Source of the DNA: Burkholderia pseudomultivorans | Lineage (GTDB): Bacteria; Pseudomonadota; Gammaproteobacteria; Burkholderiales; Burkholderiaceae | Assembly (NCBI RefSeq): GCF_001718415.1 | Contig: NZ_CP013377.1 | Span: forward strand, 744,001 to 808,000 | Direction: 5' to 3' | Length of the DNA stretch: 64,000 bases | In this document: in pieces, positions 43,173-52,575 of the stretch | Position numbering within the stretch: position 1 is the stretch's first letter | Layout: each line of letters opens with the position of its first letter | The notes under the pieces: generated by a model | Seen by the model: only the letters and a program-made list of their open reading frames with translations | Databases searched by the model: none | What the model was told of the DNA's origin: nothing | Position numbers and translations under genes: made by a program

Positions 43173-43592
43173 TCAGCCCGCGGCCGCTACCGCCGGCGCG
43201 GCATCGTTGCTCAGCGCGAAACCTTCGTCGAGCCAGCCGGTGATGCCGCCGATCATCAGCTTCACGGGCCGGCCGAGGCGCGCCAGGCCGATCGCCGCGC
43301 GCGTGGCGCCGTTGCAGTGCGGGCCGGCGCAATAGACGACGAACAGCGTGTCGGCCGGATAGTCGGCGAGCTTGCCCGCGACGATCTTGCGGCGCGGCAG
43401 GTTGAGCGCGCCCGGCACGTGGCCGGCCGCGTACTGGTCGGGGCCGCGCACGTCGAGCAGCACGAAATCGGGCGCGCCGGAGGCGAGCGCGTCGTGCACG
43501 TCCCAGCAATCGGTCTCGAAGCGCAGCGATGCCTCGAAATGAGCCAGGGCGGCGGGGCTGTCGGCGGCGGGAACGTCGGTGACGCAGGACAT
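43173..43592 (-). CDS. Rhodanese-domain sulfurtransferase-like protein
   Basis: 139 aa, a single rhodanese domain. LLDVRGPDQYAAGHVPGALNLPRR is the CH2A-like entry, and C88 in FVVYCAGPHCNGATRAA is the candidate persulfide cysteine. AAGGAG precedes ATG 43592. It is divergent from ftrA with 111 bp between starts; this rhodanese-FtrA neighbour pair recurs in my memory of proteobacterial genomes. Confidence 0.88.
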   Translation of the reverse strand: MSCVTDVPAADSPAALAHFEASLRFETDCWDVHDALASGAPDFVLLDVRGPDQYAAGHVPGALNLPRRKIVAGKLADYPADTLFVVYCAGPHCNGATRAAIGLARLGRPVKLMIGGITGWLDEGFALSNDAAPAVAAAG

Positions 43593-43703
43593 GGGCAGGT
43601 TCTCCTTGAATGGTCGGGAAACGGACTGGAATGAAGGGCAGTATCGCGGTTCCGCGTGCCGCGCGGCAGTGGCGCGATCGACAAGTTCCGGTAACATCGC
43701 GCC

Positions 43704-44678
43704 ATGAAAAATCATCTCGTCGTCGCGCTGGCCTACGACCGGCTCTGCACCTTCGAATTCGGCTGCACGGTCGAATTGTTCGCGCTCGAACGTCCGGAAC
43801 TCGGCGTCGACTGGTATCGCTTCGCGGTCTGCGCGAGCGAGCCCGGCCCGGTGCGCGCGGCGGGCGGCATCACGGTCGCCGCACCGTACCGGCTCGCGAT
43901 GCTCGATCGCGCGGACACGATCGTGATTCCCGGCTGGCGCGATGCGGACGAACCGCCGCCGGAGCCGCTGCTGAAGAAACTGCGCGCCGCGCATCGTCGC
44001 GGCGCGCGGCTGTGCTCGATCTGCTCGGGCGTGTTCGTGCTGGCGGCGGCCGGCGTGCTCGACGGCCTCACCGTGACGACGCACTGGCGCTATGCGGAGA
44101 AACTGCAGGCGCGCTATCCGGCGCTGCGCGTGAATCCCGACGCGCTCTACGTCGACGAAGGGCAGATCGTCACGTCGGCCGGGTCCGCGGCCGGGCTCGA
44201 CATGCTGCTGCATCTGGTGCGCCGCGATCACGGCGGCGCGATCGCGAATCGCGTCGCGCAGCGTCTCGTGCTGCCGCCGCATCGCGACGGCGGACAGGCG
44301 CAGTTCGTGCCGCGCCCGGTTGCGCCGGGCGGCAGCGACCGGCTCGCGAAACTGATCGACTGGATGCGCGCGCACGCGGCCGAGCCGCACACGCTGGCAT
44401 CGCTCGCCGCGCAGGCCGCGATGAGCCCGCGCACGCTGCAGCGGCAGTTCGCCGACGCAACGGGCATGTCGCCCGTCGCGTGGCTGATCCGCGAGCGCGT
44501 GAACGTCGCGAAGGACATCCTCGAAGCGCATCCCGCGCTGTCGCTCGCGCAGGTCGCCGCGCGCGCGGGCTTCGGTTCGGAAGAATCGCTGCGCCGGCAT
44601 TTCCGCCGCGTCGCGGCGACAAGCCCGGCCGCTTACCGGCGCGAGATGGATCATGGCGTAAGATCCGGGAACGCTTGA
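43704..44678 (+). CDS. ftrA: FtrA-type AraC regulator with DJ-1/GATase1-like domain
   Basis: 324 aa. Residues 1-190 form a GATase1/DJ-1-like domain (VVALAYDRLCTFEFGCTVELF, LCSICSGVFVLAAAGVLDG) that ligand-senses in this family. The AraC DNA-binding domain is at about 230-315 (MSPRTLQRQF, AGFGSEESLRRHFRR). It probably controls the divergent rhodanese. The small-molecule signal is unknown. Confidence 0.92.
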   Translation: MKNHLVVALAYDRLCTFEFGCTVELFALERPELGVDWYRFAVCASEPGPVRAAGGITVAAPYRLAMLDRADTIVIPGWRDADEPPPEPLLKKLRAAHRRGARLCSICSGVFVLAAAGVLDGLTVTTHWRYAEKLQARYPALRVNPDALYVDEGQIVTSAGSAAGLDMLLHLVRRDHGGAIANRVAQRLVLPPHRDGGQAQFVPRPVAPGGSDRLAKLIDWMRAHAAEPHTLASLAAQAAMSPRTLQRQFADATGMSPVAWLIRERVNVAKDILEAHPALSLAQVAARAGFGSEESLRRHFRRVAATSPAAYRREMDHGVRSGNA

Positions 44679-44760
44679 GCGTCGCGCGCGGTCGCGACGA
44701 CGGCTTTCGTACCCGGCGGCGCACGGCCGAACCGGGGCATTCCGGACGGAAGCAAGAACA

Positions 44761-47283
44761 ATGACAATGACCTTGAGAGAGAACCTCGGCTACGGCTTTT
44801 CGCGCGACGACGCGCATGTGTACTACCACGACGGCCCGTTGCATGACCGGGACGGCAAGCCGATCGAAGGAATCGCACTCGACGGCTTCCGGCCGTTGTC
44901 TGCCTATCTGGCGACCGACGGCGTGCGGGCGTACGCGCGGACCTACACGTGGCTTCGCTTCACCGTGCTCGACGTCGACGCGGCGACGTTCCGGCGGCTC
45001 GACGAGTCGCATGCGGCCGATGCGAAGCATGTGTACTTCCAGAATCGCCGCTTGAACGGCGCATCGCCGGAGCGCTTCCGTCTGCTGGACCATGCGTGGG
45101 GGCACGATGACCGCTATCTGTTCCACTACGGCCGGCGCATGCGCGGCGCGGATCCGGCGACGCTGCGCCGGGTCGGCCGCTATCTGGTCGATGCGCAGCG
45201 CGTCTGGTACGCCGGGCGCGAGGTGAAGGGCGCCGACCCGGCGAGCTTCGTCAGCCCGGAAGAGGTCGCGCCGGACATGGCGACCGATCGGGCGCGCCCC
45301 TATCGTTACGGCGCTGCCAGCGATCCGGGCCCGCGCGAATGGTGGGAGCGCGACTGGTCGCCGTTCTTTGTCGAACGCCCCGAACTGCAAGGCTACTGGT
45401 GGCATGCGCTGGTCGCACAAGCGGCATCGGAGCCGGCAGTCACGGAGCTGGGCGGCGGGTTCCGCATCGTCGGCGATCAGCTGTACCTGAACGAGCAGGC
45501 GCTGCTCGAACCGGATGTCGCGACGGTGCGCTGGCTCGGCGAGTCGTTCATCGCGGATCGCGAGCGGCTCTATTCGTATGCCGAGTATCACAAGGGCTTT
45601 CTCACGGGCGGGCCGCTGCCCGGCGATCCGGCGCAATGGCGCCATCTGGGCGGGCCGTGGTACCAGGCCGGCGACCATTGCTATCGCCTGTCATGGCGCG
45701 GTCACGCCGAAGCGGCGAAGGTCGACGGAAAAACCTTCGAGATACTGAACGATATCCATGCGAGGGATCGCAACGGCGTGCTGTGCATGCTGGTGCGCAA
45801 GCGCGGCATCGATCCGCAGCGCGCCGAAGTCGTCGAGGGCGCCCATCTGCGCGAAGGCGATCGCCTGTTCTACTACGGCAAGGAGGTGAAAGCCCGGTTC
45901 GATGTCGCGACGCTCGAAGTCGTCGGGCATGGCTTCCTGCGCGACGGACAGGGCCGGCTGCTGCAGTACAACCAGCCGTATCGTCGCGGCGTTCACGGCC
46001 CGACGCTGACGTTCCTGTCGCAATACTTCGCACGCGACCGTGCGCGGGCCTACGTCTACTGCAACGGCAGCGAACTCGTGCCGCTGTCCGGTGTCGATCC
46101 GGCCGGTTTCCGGCTCGAGCAACCCGAGGTCGCGACCGACGGCACGCGGCGTTACGTCTACCAGGCATGGCTCGCGGCATGGCAGGCGCGGGAGCGCGAG
46201 CCGATGCCCGACTATGTGCCGCCCGGCCCCGAATCCGATGGACCGGGCGGTGACGCGCCGGAAGACCGGCCCGTGGCTGACGATGCGGTGCCGGGAGAGC
46301 GCGACGATGCTTCCGCCGTGCACGCGGCAGCGGCACACGAATCGGGTGCGCCGGTCGCTGCGGAGCCGGCGGCCGGATCGTGGGCGTCGCCCCTCGCGGC
46401 ATCGCCGCCCGCCCGTCCGGCGTTCGTGCTCGACTGGGCGCGCGACGTCACGGGCGAGTTGCGGCTCGTCGTGGCGGGCAAGCGATTCTGCGATATCTGG
46501 GATCTGGCGCAACGGCGCGTGGTCGCGTCGTTCGAATTGCCGTGCACCGTCGTGCCGGACGACGAAACGCCGTCCCCGACGGACTTGCTGCGCGATCTGC
46601 CGGTGAGCTGCGCGGCCGACGCGACGCAGTCGACGCTGGTTGTCGCGTTCTGGGACGACGCGGCGCTGTACCGTATCGATGCCGCGAGCGGCGCGGCGAC
46701 TGAATGCTGGCGCGCCGACGGTCGCTACGATTATCTCGAGCGTGTCCATCTGACGGCCGATGCGCGCGAAGCGTGGGTGCGCGTCGTCAATCGCCTCTAT
46801 CGCGTTCCGTTGTTCGACGGCGGCACGCTCGACGTGCTCGACTACGACATGGCCGACCAGCGCTTCACCGATGCGCCGTTCGCGGTAAGCGCCGACGGAC
46901 GCCGCCGCGCATTCGTGCGGGACGGCGGGGTCGTGATTCGAGCCGACGGCGCGGCGGAGCGCGTGCTGCCCGGCGCGAGCAACGGCTTTCCGTGCGCGTT
47001 TTCGGCCGACGGTGAACGTCTGGTGGCGCGCGACGCGAAACAGGTGCTGCGCGTGTTCGACGTCGACAGCGGCAAGCGGCTCGCGCTGCATCGCGGCGCA
47101 TGGTGCGAGCGCAGGTGGACCCGCAGCCTCGCAGGCTGGGTCGGCGATCGCCTCGTGTTCGCCGGTTTGCCGACAAACGCGCGCGGCCACGCCGAAGTGT
47201 GGGACGTGCTCGACGACCGTCTGCTGTTCTGCATCGGCGACGACGCGACCGACGTGCCGGTGCGGGCGCCGGGCGCCGGCTGA
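44761..47283 (+). CDS. DKNYY-repeat protein with C-terminal propeller-like region
   Basis: 840 aa. The first ~480 residues repeat DKNYY-type units (DDAHVYYHDGPLHD, DAKHVYFQNRRL, DAQRVWYAGREV, DRERLYSYAEYHKG, EGDRLFYYGKEV, DRARAYVYCNGSEL). A proline/acidic linker at about 485-545 joins a C-terminal part with WD40/Kelch-like strands (DLAQRRVVASFELP, DAAGATECWRADG-type turns, FDVDSGKRLALHRG). No signal peptide is seen. DKNYY proteins are uncharacterised, so no function can be given. The next gene encodes a TPR protein 139 bp on. Confidence 0.78.
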   Translation: MTMTLRENLGYGFSRDDAHVYYHDGPLHDRDGKPIEGIALDGFRPLSAYLATDGVRAYARTYTWLRFTVLDVDAATFRRLDESHAADAKHVYFQNRRLNGASPERFRLLDHAWGHDDRYLFHYGRRMRGADPATLRRVGRYLVDAQRVWYAGREVKGADPASFVSPEEVAPDMATDRARPYRYGAASDPGPREWWERDWSPFFVERPELQGYWWHALVAQAASEPAVTELGGGFRIVGDQLYLNEQALLEPDVATVRWLGESFIADRERLYSYAEYHKGFLTGGPLPGDPAQWRHLGGPWYQAGDHCYRLSWRGHAEAAKVDGKTFEILNDIHARDRNGVLCMLVRKRGIDPQRAEVVEGAHLREGDRLFYYGKEVKARFDVATLEVVGHGFLRDGQGRLLQYNQPYRRGVHGPTLTFLSQYFARDRARAYVYCNGSELVPLSGVDPAGFRLEQPEVATDGTRRYVYQAWLAAWQAREREPMPDYVPPGPESDGPGGDAPEDRPVADDAVPGERDDASAVHAAAAHESGAPVAAEPAAGSWASPLAASPPARPAFVLDWARDVTGELRLVVAGKRFCDIWDLAQRRVVASFELPCTVVPDDETPSPTDLLRDLPVSCAADATQSTLVVAFWDDAALYRIDAASGAATECWRADGRYDYLERVHLTADAREAWVRVVNRLYRVPLFDGGTLDVLDYDMADQRFTDAPFAVSADGRRRAFVRDGGVVIRADGAAERVLPGASNGFPCAFSADGERLVARDAKQVLRVFDVDSGKRLALHRGAWCERRWTRSLAGWVGDRLVFAGLPTNARGHAEVWDVLDDRLLFCIGDDATDVPVRAPGAG

Positions 47284-47422
47284 TCGGTGCAGGCGTTTCT
47301 CGCAATCGACTTGGCACCGGCGCAGGATTGCAATCGCCGTGCGGCGGTGCGAAGTGCGCCGCACGCCTTCGGCGCGACGCATGTCCCGCCGTTCACGCAC
47401 GATCATTACAAGGAAAACCAAC

Positions 47423-48160
47423 ATGGGCCTGCTGGGAAAACTGTTCGGAAAAAAACCGCGCGACGCGACGGCATCCGCGTCGACTTCGACTGTCGATGCA
47501 GCCGACGAAGCTCGCGAAGCAGCCGGGCAACGCGCCCCCGACATCGCGCCGGAACTCGCATCCGCACTGGCTGCGTTCCAGTCCGACCGGCACGAGGCCG
47601 CGATCGCGGCGGCCGCGCCGCATGCAGCGCGACTCGCCGATGCGGCGCGGCTGTGCGCGCTCGCATACTCGGCGATGCAGCGTTATCCGGAAGCGTTCCC
47701 GTACTGGCTCGCCTTGTTCGACAAGGAGCCGAGCGCGCACAACGCCGTGCAGCTCGCGACGACGTCGGTGATGTGCGGCGAGGTGGCGCGCGGCGAAGCG
47801 TGGATGCAGAAGGCCGCCGAGGTCAATCACGACACGCACGAGCAATCCGACGTCGCCGCGCGCGTGAACTTCATTTCGGCGCTGATGCAAAGCGGCCATC
47901 TGCGCGAGGCGCTGCCGCATCTCGCCTGGGTGCGCGACGTCTACGGCCACGTGCGCATCACCGATTCGACCTTCCTCTATATGCGCGGCATTCCGTTCTT
48001 TTCGTCGTTTCTCGAACGCAGCCTGGAGATCCTGAAGGCCACGCAGCCGGCCGACGCAATCGCGTCGTGGTACGGCGAACTGACGGGCAAGCTCGACGAA
48101 GAGGGCGAGGCGCAGCTTGCCGCATGGATCGGCCAGCTGCCGGGGCAGCCGGCCGCGTGA
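47423..48160 (+). CDS. TPR-containing protein of unknown function
   Basis: 245 aa. After a short basic N-terminus (GKLFGKKPRD) the protein is helical, with TPR-like repeats (LASALAAFQSDRHEAAIAAA, LCALAYSAMQRYPEAFPYWL, NFISALMQSGHLREALPHL). AAGGAA precedes ATG 47423. It follows the DKNYY/propeller gene on the same strand and may form a partner with it; that link is positional only. Confidence 0.75.
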   Translation: MGLLGKLFGKKPRDATASASTSTVDAADEAREAAGQRAPDIAPELASALAAFQSDRHEAAIAAAAPHAARLADAARLCALAYSAMQRYPEAFPYWLALFDKEPSAHNAVQLATTSVMCGEVARGEAWMQKAAEVNHDTHEQSDVAARVNFISALMQSGHLREALPHLAWVRDVYGHVRITDSTFLYMRGIPFFSSFLERSLEILKATQPADAIASWYGELTGKLDEEGEAQLAAWIGQLPGQPAA

Positions 48161-48230
48161 CGGACGGCGGCCGTCGCCCGGTGTGTCGCGCGCCGCCATG
48201 CGATGGCTCGACGGCGCGCGACGCGTACGC

Positions 48231-50573
48231 TCAGCGCGTATTGCCGCCGTCGCGTTTCGGCTGCTTGATGCACGCGATCCGGTACACGCCGTCCTCGACC
48301 TCGACGCCGTGCGTGTCGTGCGTGAAGCCGGGGAAGCGCAGGTCGTACTGTTCGAGCGCCTTCAGGTAGCCGAGCAGCGGGCCGTCGGCCGGCCCTGCGT
48401 TCTCGCCCGGCATCAGCAGCGGAATGCCCGGCGGATACGGGACCACGCCGGTCGCGACGGTGCGGCCTTCCATCTCCGACAGCTCCAGCATCTCGATGTC
48501 GTTGTGCACCAGATGCTCGAACGCCTCGGCCGGGCTGAAATCCGGCTTCGGCAGCGTCGAGAAGCCGCGCGACATCATCTCGGTCGTCTTCAGGTCGCTC
48601 ATCGCAGCGAACATCAGGTCGCACAGATCGCGCAGGCCGAGCTTGCGGTAGCGGTCCGGATAGCGTGCGACGAGGTCGGGCAGCGCCTGTTCGAGCGACA
48701 CGTTCGCGTCGTAGTCGCGCTTGAAGTCGAGCAGCGTGTTGACGAGCGTGCCCCACTTGCCCTTCGTCACGCCGAGCGAGAACAGGAACAGGATCGTGAA
48801 GTCGGTGGTCTTCTCGACCACGATCCCGTGCCGGTCCAGATAGGCGGTGACGACCGAGGCCGGAATGCCGACCGGCATCAGCCCGCCATGCGGCGCGACG
48901 CCCGGCGTGACGATCGACACCTTGATCGGGTCGAGCATGCAGTAGTCGTCCTCGATATCGCCGAAGCCGTGCCACGCGTCGCCCGGATGGAGCACCCAGC
49001 ACGACGGATCGGTCGCGAGCAGCGTCTCGTCCGCTTCATGGAAGCGCACGCGCCGGCCTGTCCTGCGGTCCACCACGGTGTCGGGCTGCCAGCCGTTGAA
49101 GAACCAGTCGTTGTTCTCCGCGCATTCGGCGTGCAGGCGTCCGAGCATCTGGCGGAACGCGACGGCCTCGCGGATCGCGTCAGTCGTCAGCGCTTCGCCG
49201 CCGGGGCCGTCCATCATCGCGGCGCTCACGTCGTTCGACGCGATGATCGCGTAGTTCGGCGACGTCGACGCATGCATCATGTACGCCTCGTTGAAGCGCG
49301 CATGCTCGATCGGGTTGCGGCCGTCGCGGACGTGGATGAACGATGCCTGCGACAGCGCGGCGAGCAGCTTGTGCGTCGACTGCGTCGCGAACACGGTCGG
49401 CTTGCTGGCGTCGTGCTGCGCCGGGTCGCCGTGCATCGCATGGCGATCGCGATAGATCGGGTTGAAGCGCGCATAGCCGTACCATGCTTCGTCGAAATGC
49501 AGCCGGTCGACGCTCTGGCCGAGCAGTGCTTCGACGCGCGCGACGTTGTAGCAGAGGCCGTCGTACGTCGAGTTCGTGAGCAGCGCATGCACCGGCGTCG
49601 CGTCGATGCCGTCGCGGCCGCGCACGAGCGGGTTCGCGTCGATCGCGAGCCGCACCGCGGCGGCCGTCAGCCGCTCGGGCATGATCGGCCCGATGATGCC
49701 GTAGTGATTGCGCGACGGGATCAGGTAGGTCGGGATCGCGCCCGACATCGTGATCGCATGCTCGGCCGACTTGTGGCAGTTGCGGTCGCACAGCGCGACC
49801 TGGTTGCGCGTGACGCTCGCCATCAGGATCACGCGGTTCGACATCGACGAGCCGTTCGTCACGTGATACGTGCGGTGCGCGCCGAATACGCGGGCCGCAT
49901 AGCGTTCGCTGTCGCCGATCGGACCCGAGTGATCGAGCAGCGAGCCGAGTTCGCCGACCGAGATCGACAGGTCGGAGCGGAACAGCGATTCGCCGAAGAA
50001 TTCGAAATAGGCGCGGCCGACCGGCGATTTCAGGAACGCGGTGCCGCCCGTGTGGCCGGGCGTGTGCCACGAGTATTCGTACACGCGCGAGAACTGCGCG
50101 AGCGCGCGGAACATCGGCGGCAGCACGGTTTCGCGATAGCGTTCGATCGCGGCGACGATCCGGCCGCCGATGAACGCGGTGGTGTCTTCGAGCAGCCAGA
50201 TGAAGTCGTCGGCCTTGCGCATCGCGTCGACGGGAATCGCGGACGCACTCGCGCGGCTCGCGAGCAGGAACACGGGCACCGTCGCATTGCGCGCACGCAT
50301 CGCGTCGAGCACGACCTGCGCGGGCGTGTGCTGCGAATCGTCGCCGAGCTCCCAGTTGAGCAGCAGGCACTGGATTGCCGGATCGGCATCGACGACCGCG
50401 CGCGCATCGTCGGCGGACGTCGCGATCACGACGTCGACAAGCCGCGCGCGCAGCTCGTCGGCGAGCGCCGTCGCGGCGCGTCCGGTGGCCGTGCGTGCGT
50501 CGATGTCGTGCTGCACGAGCAGCGCCTTCATGCCGAGGCGACGGAACGCCTGTTGGGTCAAGGAAGCGGTCAT
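48231..50573 (-). CDS. adiA: PLP-dependent arginine decarboxylase, AdiA-like
   Basis: 780 aa, like E. coli AdiA (about 755). It has the wing domain (ALLVQHDIDARTATGRAA) and PLP-binding core, with Lys402 in FATQSTHKLLAALSQASF, plus ETFHEAWYGYARFNPIY-type substrate regions (HFDEAWYGYARFNP). It converts arginine to agmatine with consumption of a proton. GGGGGA stands at good spacing before ATG 50573; internal ATG 50531 also fits the AdiA N-terminus. Only 3 bp separate it from adiC upstream. An adiY-type regulator is not present. Confidence 0.92.
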   Translation of the reverse strand: MTASLTQQAFRRLGMKALLVQHDIDARTATGRAATALADELRARLVDVVIATSADDARAVVDADPAIQCLLLNWELGDDSQHTPAQVVLDAMRARNATVPVFLLASRASASAIPVDAMRKADDFIWLLEDTTAFIGGRIVAAIERYRETVLPPMFRALAQFSRVYEYSWHTPGHTGGTAFLKSPVGRAYFEFFGESLFRSDLSISVGELGSLLDHSGPIGDSERYAARVFGAHRTYHVTNGSSMSNRVILMASVTRNQVALCDRNCHKSAEHAITMSGAIPTYLIPSRNHYGIIGPIMPERLTAAAVRLAIDANPLVRGRDGIDATPVHALLTNSTYDGLCYNVARVEALLGQSVDRLHFDEAWYGYARFNPIYRDRHAMHGDPAQHDASKPTVFATQSTHKLLAALSQASFIHVRDGRNPIEHARFNEAYMMHASTSPNYAIIASNDVSAAMMDGPGGEALTTDAIREAVAFRQMLGRLHAECAENNDWFFNGWQPDTVVDRRTGRRVRFHEADETLLATDPSCWVLHPGDAWHGFGDIEDDYCMLDPIKVSIVTPGVAPHGGLMPVGIPASVVTAYLDRHGIVVEKTTDFTILFLFSLGVTKGKWGTLVNTLLDFKRDYDANVSLEQALPDLVARYPDRYRKLGLRDLCDLMFAAMSDLKTTEMMSRGFSTLPKPDFSPAEAFEHLVHNDIEMLELSEMEGRTVATGVVPYPPGIPLLMPGENAGPADGPLLGYLKALEQYDLRFPGFTHDTHGVEVEDGVYRIACIKQPKRDGGNTR

Positions 50574-50576
50574 GTG

Positions 50577-52109
50577 TCATTCCCCCGTTTGCTGGGTTGC
50601 AGGGGCGCCCGCGGCGACGGCCGGCGAGCGCGCGTGAAGGATGTCGGCGCGGTGACGGCCGACGGAGATCCAGAAGGTCGCGGCAAGCGCGGCGATCGTG
50701 ACGGCCAGCGCGAGATAGCGCACCCAGCGCGGCGAGCGGCCGCCCGGATGCACGTGGGTTTCCTCGATCTCGCGCTGGCGGTTGATCGACAGTTCGTAGA
50801 ACACGATCGTCGCGACGACGAAGATCAGCGACCAGCGCGTCTGCTGGCCGTCGGAGCCGACCATCGCCCACAGCGCATAGACCGCGCCGATCAGGCCGAC
50901 GATCGTATAGAACGTGAACTGGTGCGAAGGCATCTTGCCGTAGCCGAGCACCTTGATCGCGATGCACGAATAGATGTACGGCAGCAGCGTCATGATCACG
51001 GCGATCGACGCGATCTTGCCGAACTGCTCGCTGGCGCTCGGCGACATCGTCGCGAGTACCTGCACCGACATGATCGTCGCGACGATCGCGAGCCCGGCCG
51101 ACGGCACGTTCTTCGCGTTCACGCGCGCGAACACGCTGGCGAACAAGCCGTCGTCGGCGGCCGCCTTCGCGGTCTGGCCGACCAGCAGCGTCCAGCCCGC
51201 GAGCGAGCCGAGGCAGCCGAGGGCCGCGCACAGGGCGACCGCGTTCGCGGCGGTGTCGCCGAGCGCGAGGCGCGCGGCATCGGCGAACGGCGCGCTCGAC
51301 GCGAGCAGCGCCTTGTTCGGGATCATCCCCATGATCACGGTCGAGCTGAGCACGTAGCAGACCGCCGCCAGCACGACGCCGCCGACGGTCGCGATCGGCA
51401 CGTTGCGCGACGGGTTCTCGACGACGCCGGCCGACACCGACGCGCTCTCGACGCCGATGAACGCCCACAGCGTGAAGTTCAGCGTCGCGCCGATCGCGCC
51501 GAAGCTGCTGGTGCCCGACACGTTCCAGCCGGCGAGATAGACGTCCTTGCTGAACCAGAACCAGCCGAACACGGCCATCGCGAGGATCGGCACCAGCGCG
51601 AAGATCGTCGTGACCGACTGCACGCGGCCGACGACGTTCGGCCCGAGGATGTTCGCGTACGTGAACAGCCAGATCACGAAGATCTGCGCGAGCGCGAACA
51701 CGAGCGGATCGCGCAGCATCGGGAAGAAGTGCGTCAGGTAGCCGAGGCCCGCGACCGCGAGGCCGACGTTGCCGAGCACGTTCGCGAGCCAGTAGATCAG
51801 GTTGGTCTGGTAGCCCATGTACGGGCCGAACGCCTTGCGCGCATACGCGTACGGGCCGCCGGCGGCCGGGTCGATCGCGGCGAGCTTCGCGAACACCAGC
51901 GCGAGCGACACCGCGCCGACGACGGTGATCAGCCAGCCGAAGATCGCGATGCCGCCGGTGGCGGCGAGGTTCGCGGGCAGCATGAAGACGCCGGAACCCA
52001 TCATGTTGCCGGCGACCATCAGCGTCGCGGGAATCACGCCGATCTTCGGCGCGGACGCGGCCGCGGACGACGTGGAAGATTTTGAAGAGGACGAGCTGGC
52101 ATCCGACAT
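50577..52109 (-). CDS. APC-family basic amino-acid antiporter, AdiC/PotE-like
   Basis: 510 aa. Twelve membrane segments are visible. The opening GVIPATLMVAGNMMGSGVFMLPA is the substrate-binding first helix of APC exchangers, and GPYAYARKAFG and FIGVESASVSAGVVENPSRNVP follow. The N-terminal 20 residues are serine-rich, and the C-terminal ~70 are an extra tail. It most likely exchanges arginine for agmatine, working with the decarboxylase encoded immediately after it. This is the acid-resistance arrangement. Confidence 0.87.
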   Translation of the reverse strand: MSDASSSSSKSSTSSAAASAPKIGVIPATLMVAGNMMGSGVFMLPANLAATGGIAIFGWLITVVGAVSLALVFAKLAAIDPAAGGPYAYARKAFGPYMGYQTNLIYWLANVLGNVGLAVAGLGYLTHFFPMLRDPLVFALAQIFVIWLFTYANILGPNVVGRVQSVTTIFALVPILAMAVFGWFWFSKDVYLAGWNVSGTSSFGAIGATLNFTLWAFIGVESASVSAGVVENPSRNVPIATVGGVVLAAVCYVLSSTVIMGMIPNKALLASSAPFADAARLALGDTAANAVALCAALGCLGSLAGWTLLVGQTAKAAADDGLFASVFARVNAKNVPSAGLAIVATIMSVQVLATMSPSASEQFGKIASIAVIMTLLPYIYSCIAIKVLGYGKMPSHQFTFYTIVGLIGAVYALWAMVGSDGQQTRWSLIFVVATIVFYELSINRQREIEETHVHPGGRSPRWVRYLALAVTIAALAATFWISVGRHRADILHARSPAVAAGAPATQQTGE

Positions 52110-52575
52110 GCAAGGCTCCTTGAGAAGGCGTGATGCGGTTGAGGTGGCGAGGCCGGCGCCGAATCGACGATTCCGGCGCGGATCGTCGTTTTATTGAACG
52201 TTCGGATGTTATCTCTTAATTACGGGGAATCAGGGTAAACGCTGGTCGTTAATCGGCCGAATATTGATATATGTCATTTTCGGGATAAATCGGTCGGGTG
52301 CTGAGGCGCGTGTGACGGGCTTTCGGGCGATATAGGCGGGAATTTATGGCGGCACGCGATATCGGTAGCGGCGCGTGAAACGTATTGAAGTTAAAACGGT
52401 TCAGATAATCGATTTTTTGCCGAACCGGTTAATTCATTTCACGAAAAAAGGCCGCCGTAATCGTCGTTTCGGCCTGGCGGATAGCGGCCGCGCCGGGTCG
52501 CGCGGAAACGGCCGCCGGCGGCGGTGCATCGGCGTATCATCTGGATTTTCGTCAGCCCGATCCAGGCACCCCACC
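52110..52575. other. AT-rich gene-free interval with two inverted repeats
   Basis: 466 bp between the antiporter and M20 genes. TTAAAACGGTTC (52391-52402) pairs with GAACCGGTTAA (52422-52432) apart from one bulge. AGGCCG (52449-52454) and CGGCCT (52470-52475) form a second dyad with an A-run on the left side, which would be a T-run on the minus strand. Upstream elements of both divergent genes lie here. No gene is supported. Confidence 0.6.
52444..52475 (-). terminator. Minus-strand terminator-like hairpin
   Basis: On the minus strand the AGGCCG arm pairs with CGGCCT across 15 nt and is followed directly by a T6 run. No minus-strand gene ends here, so its substrate is unknown. Confidence 0.4.
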
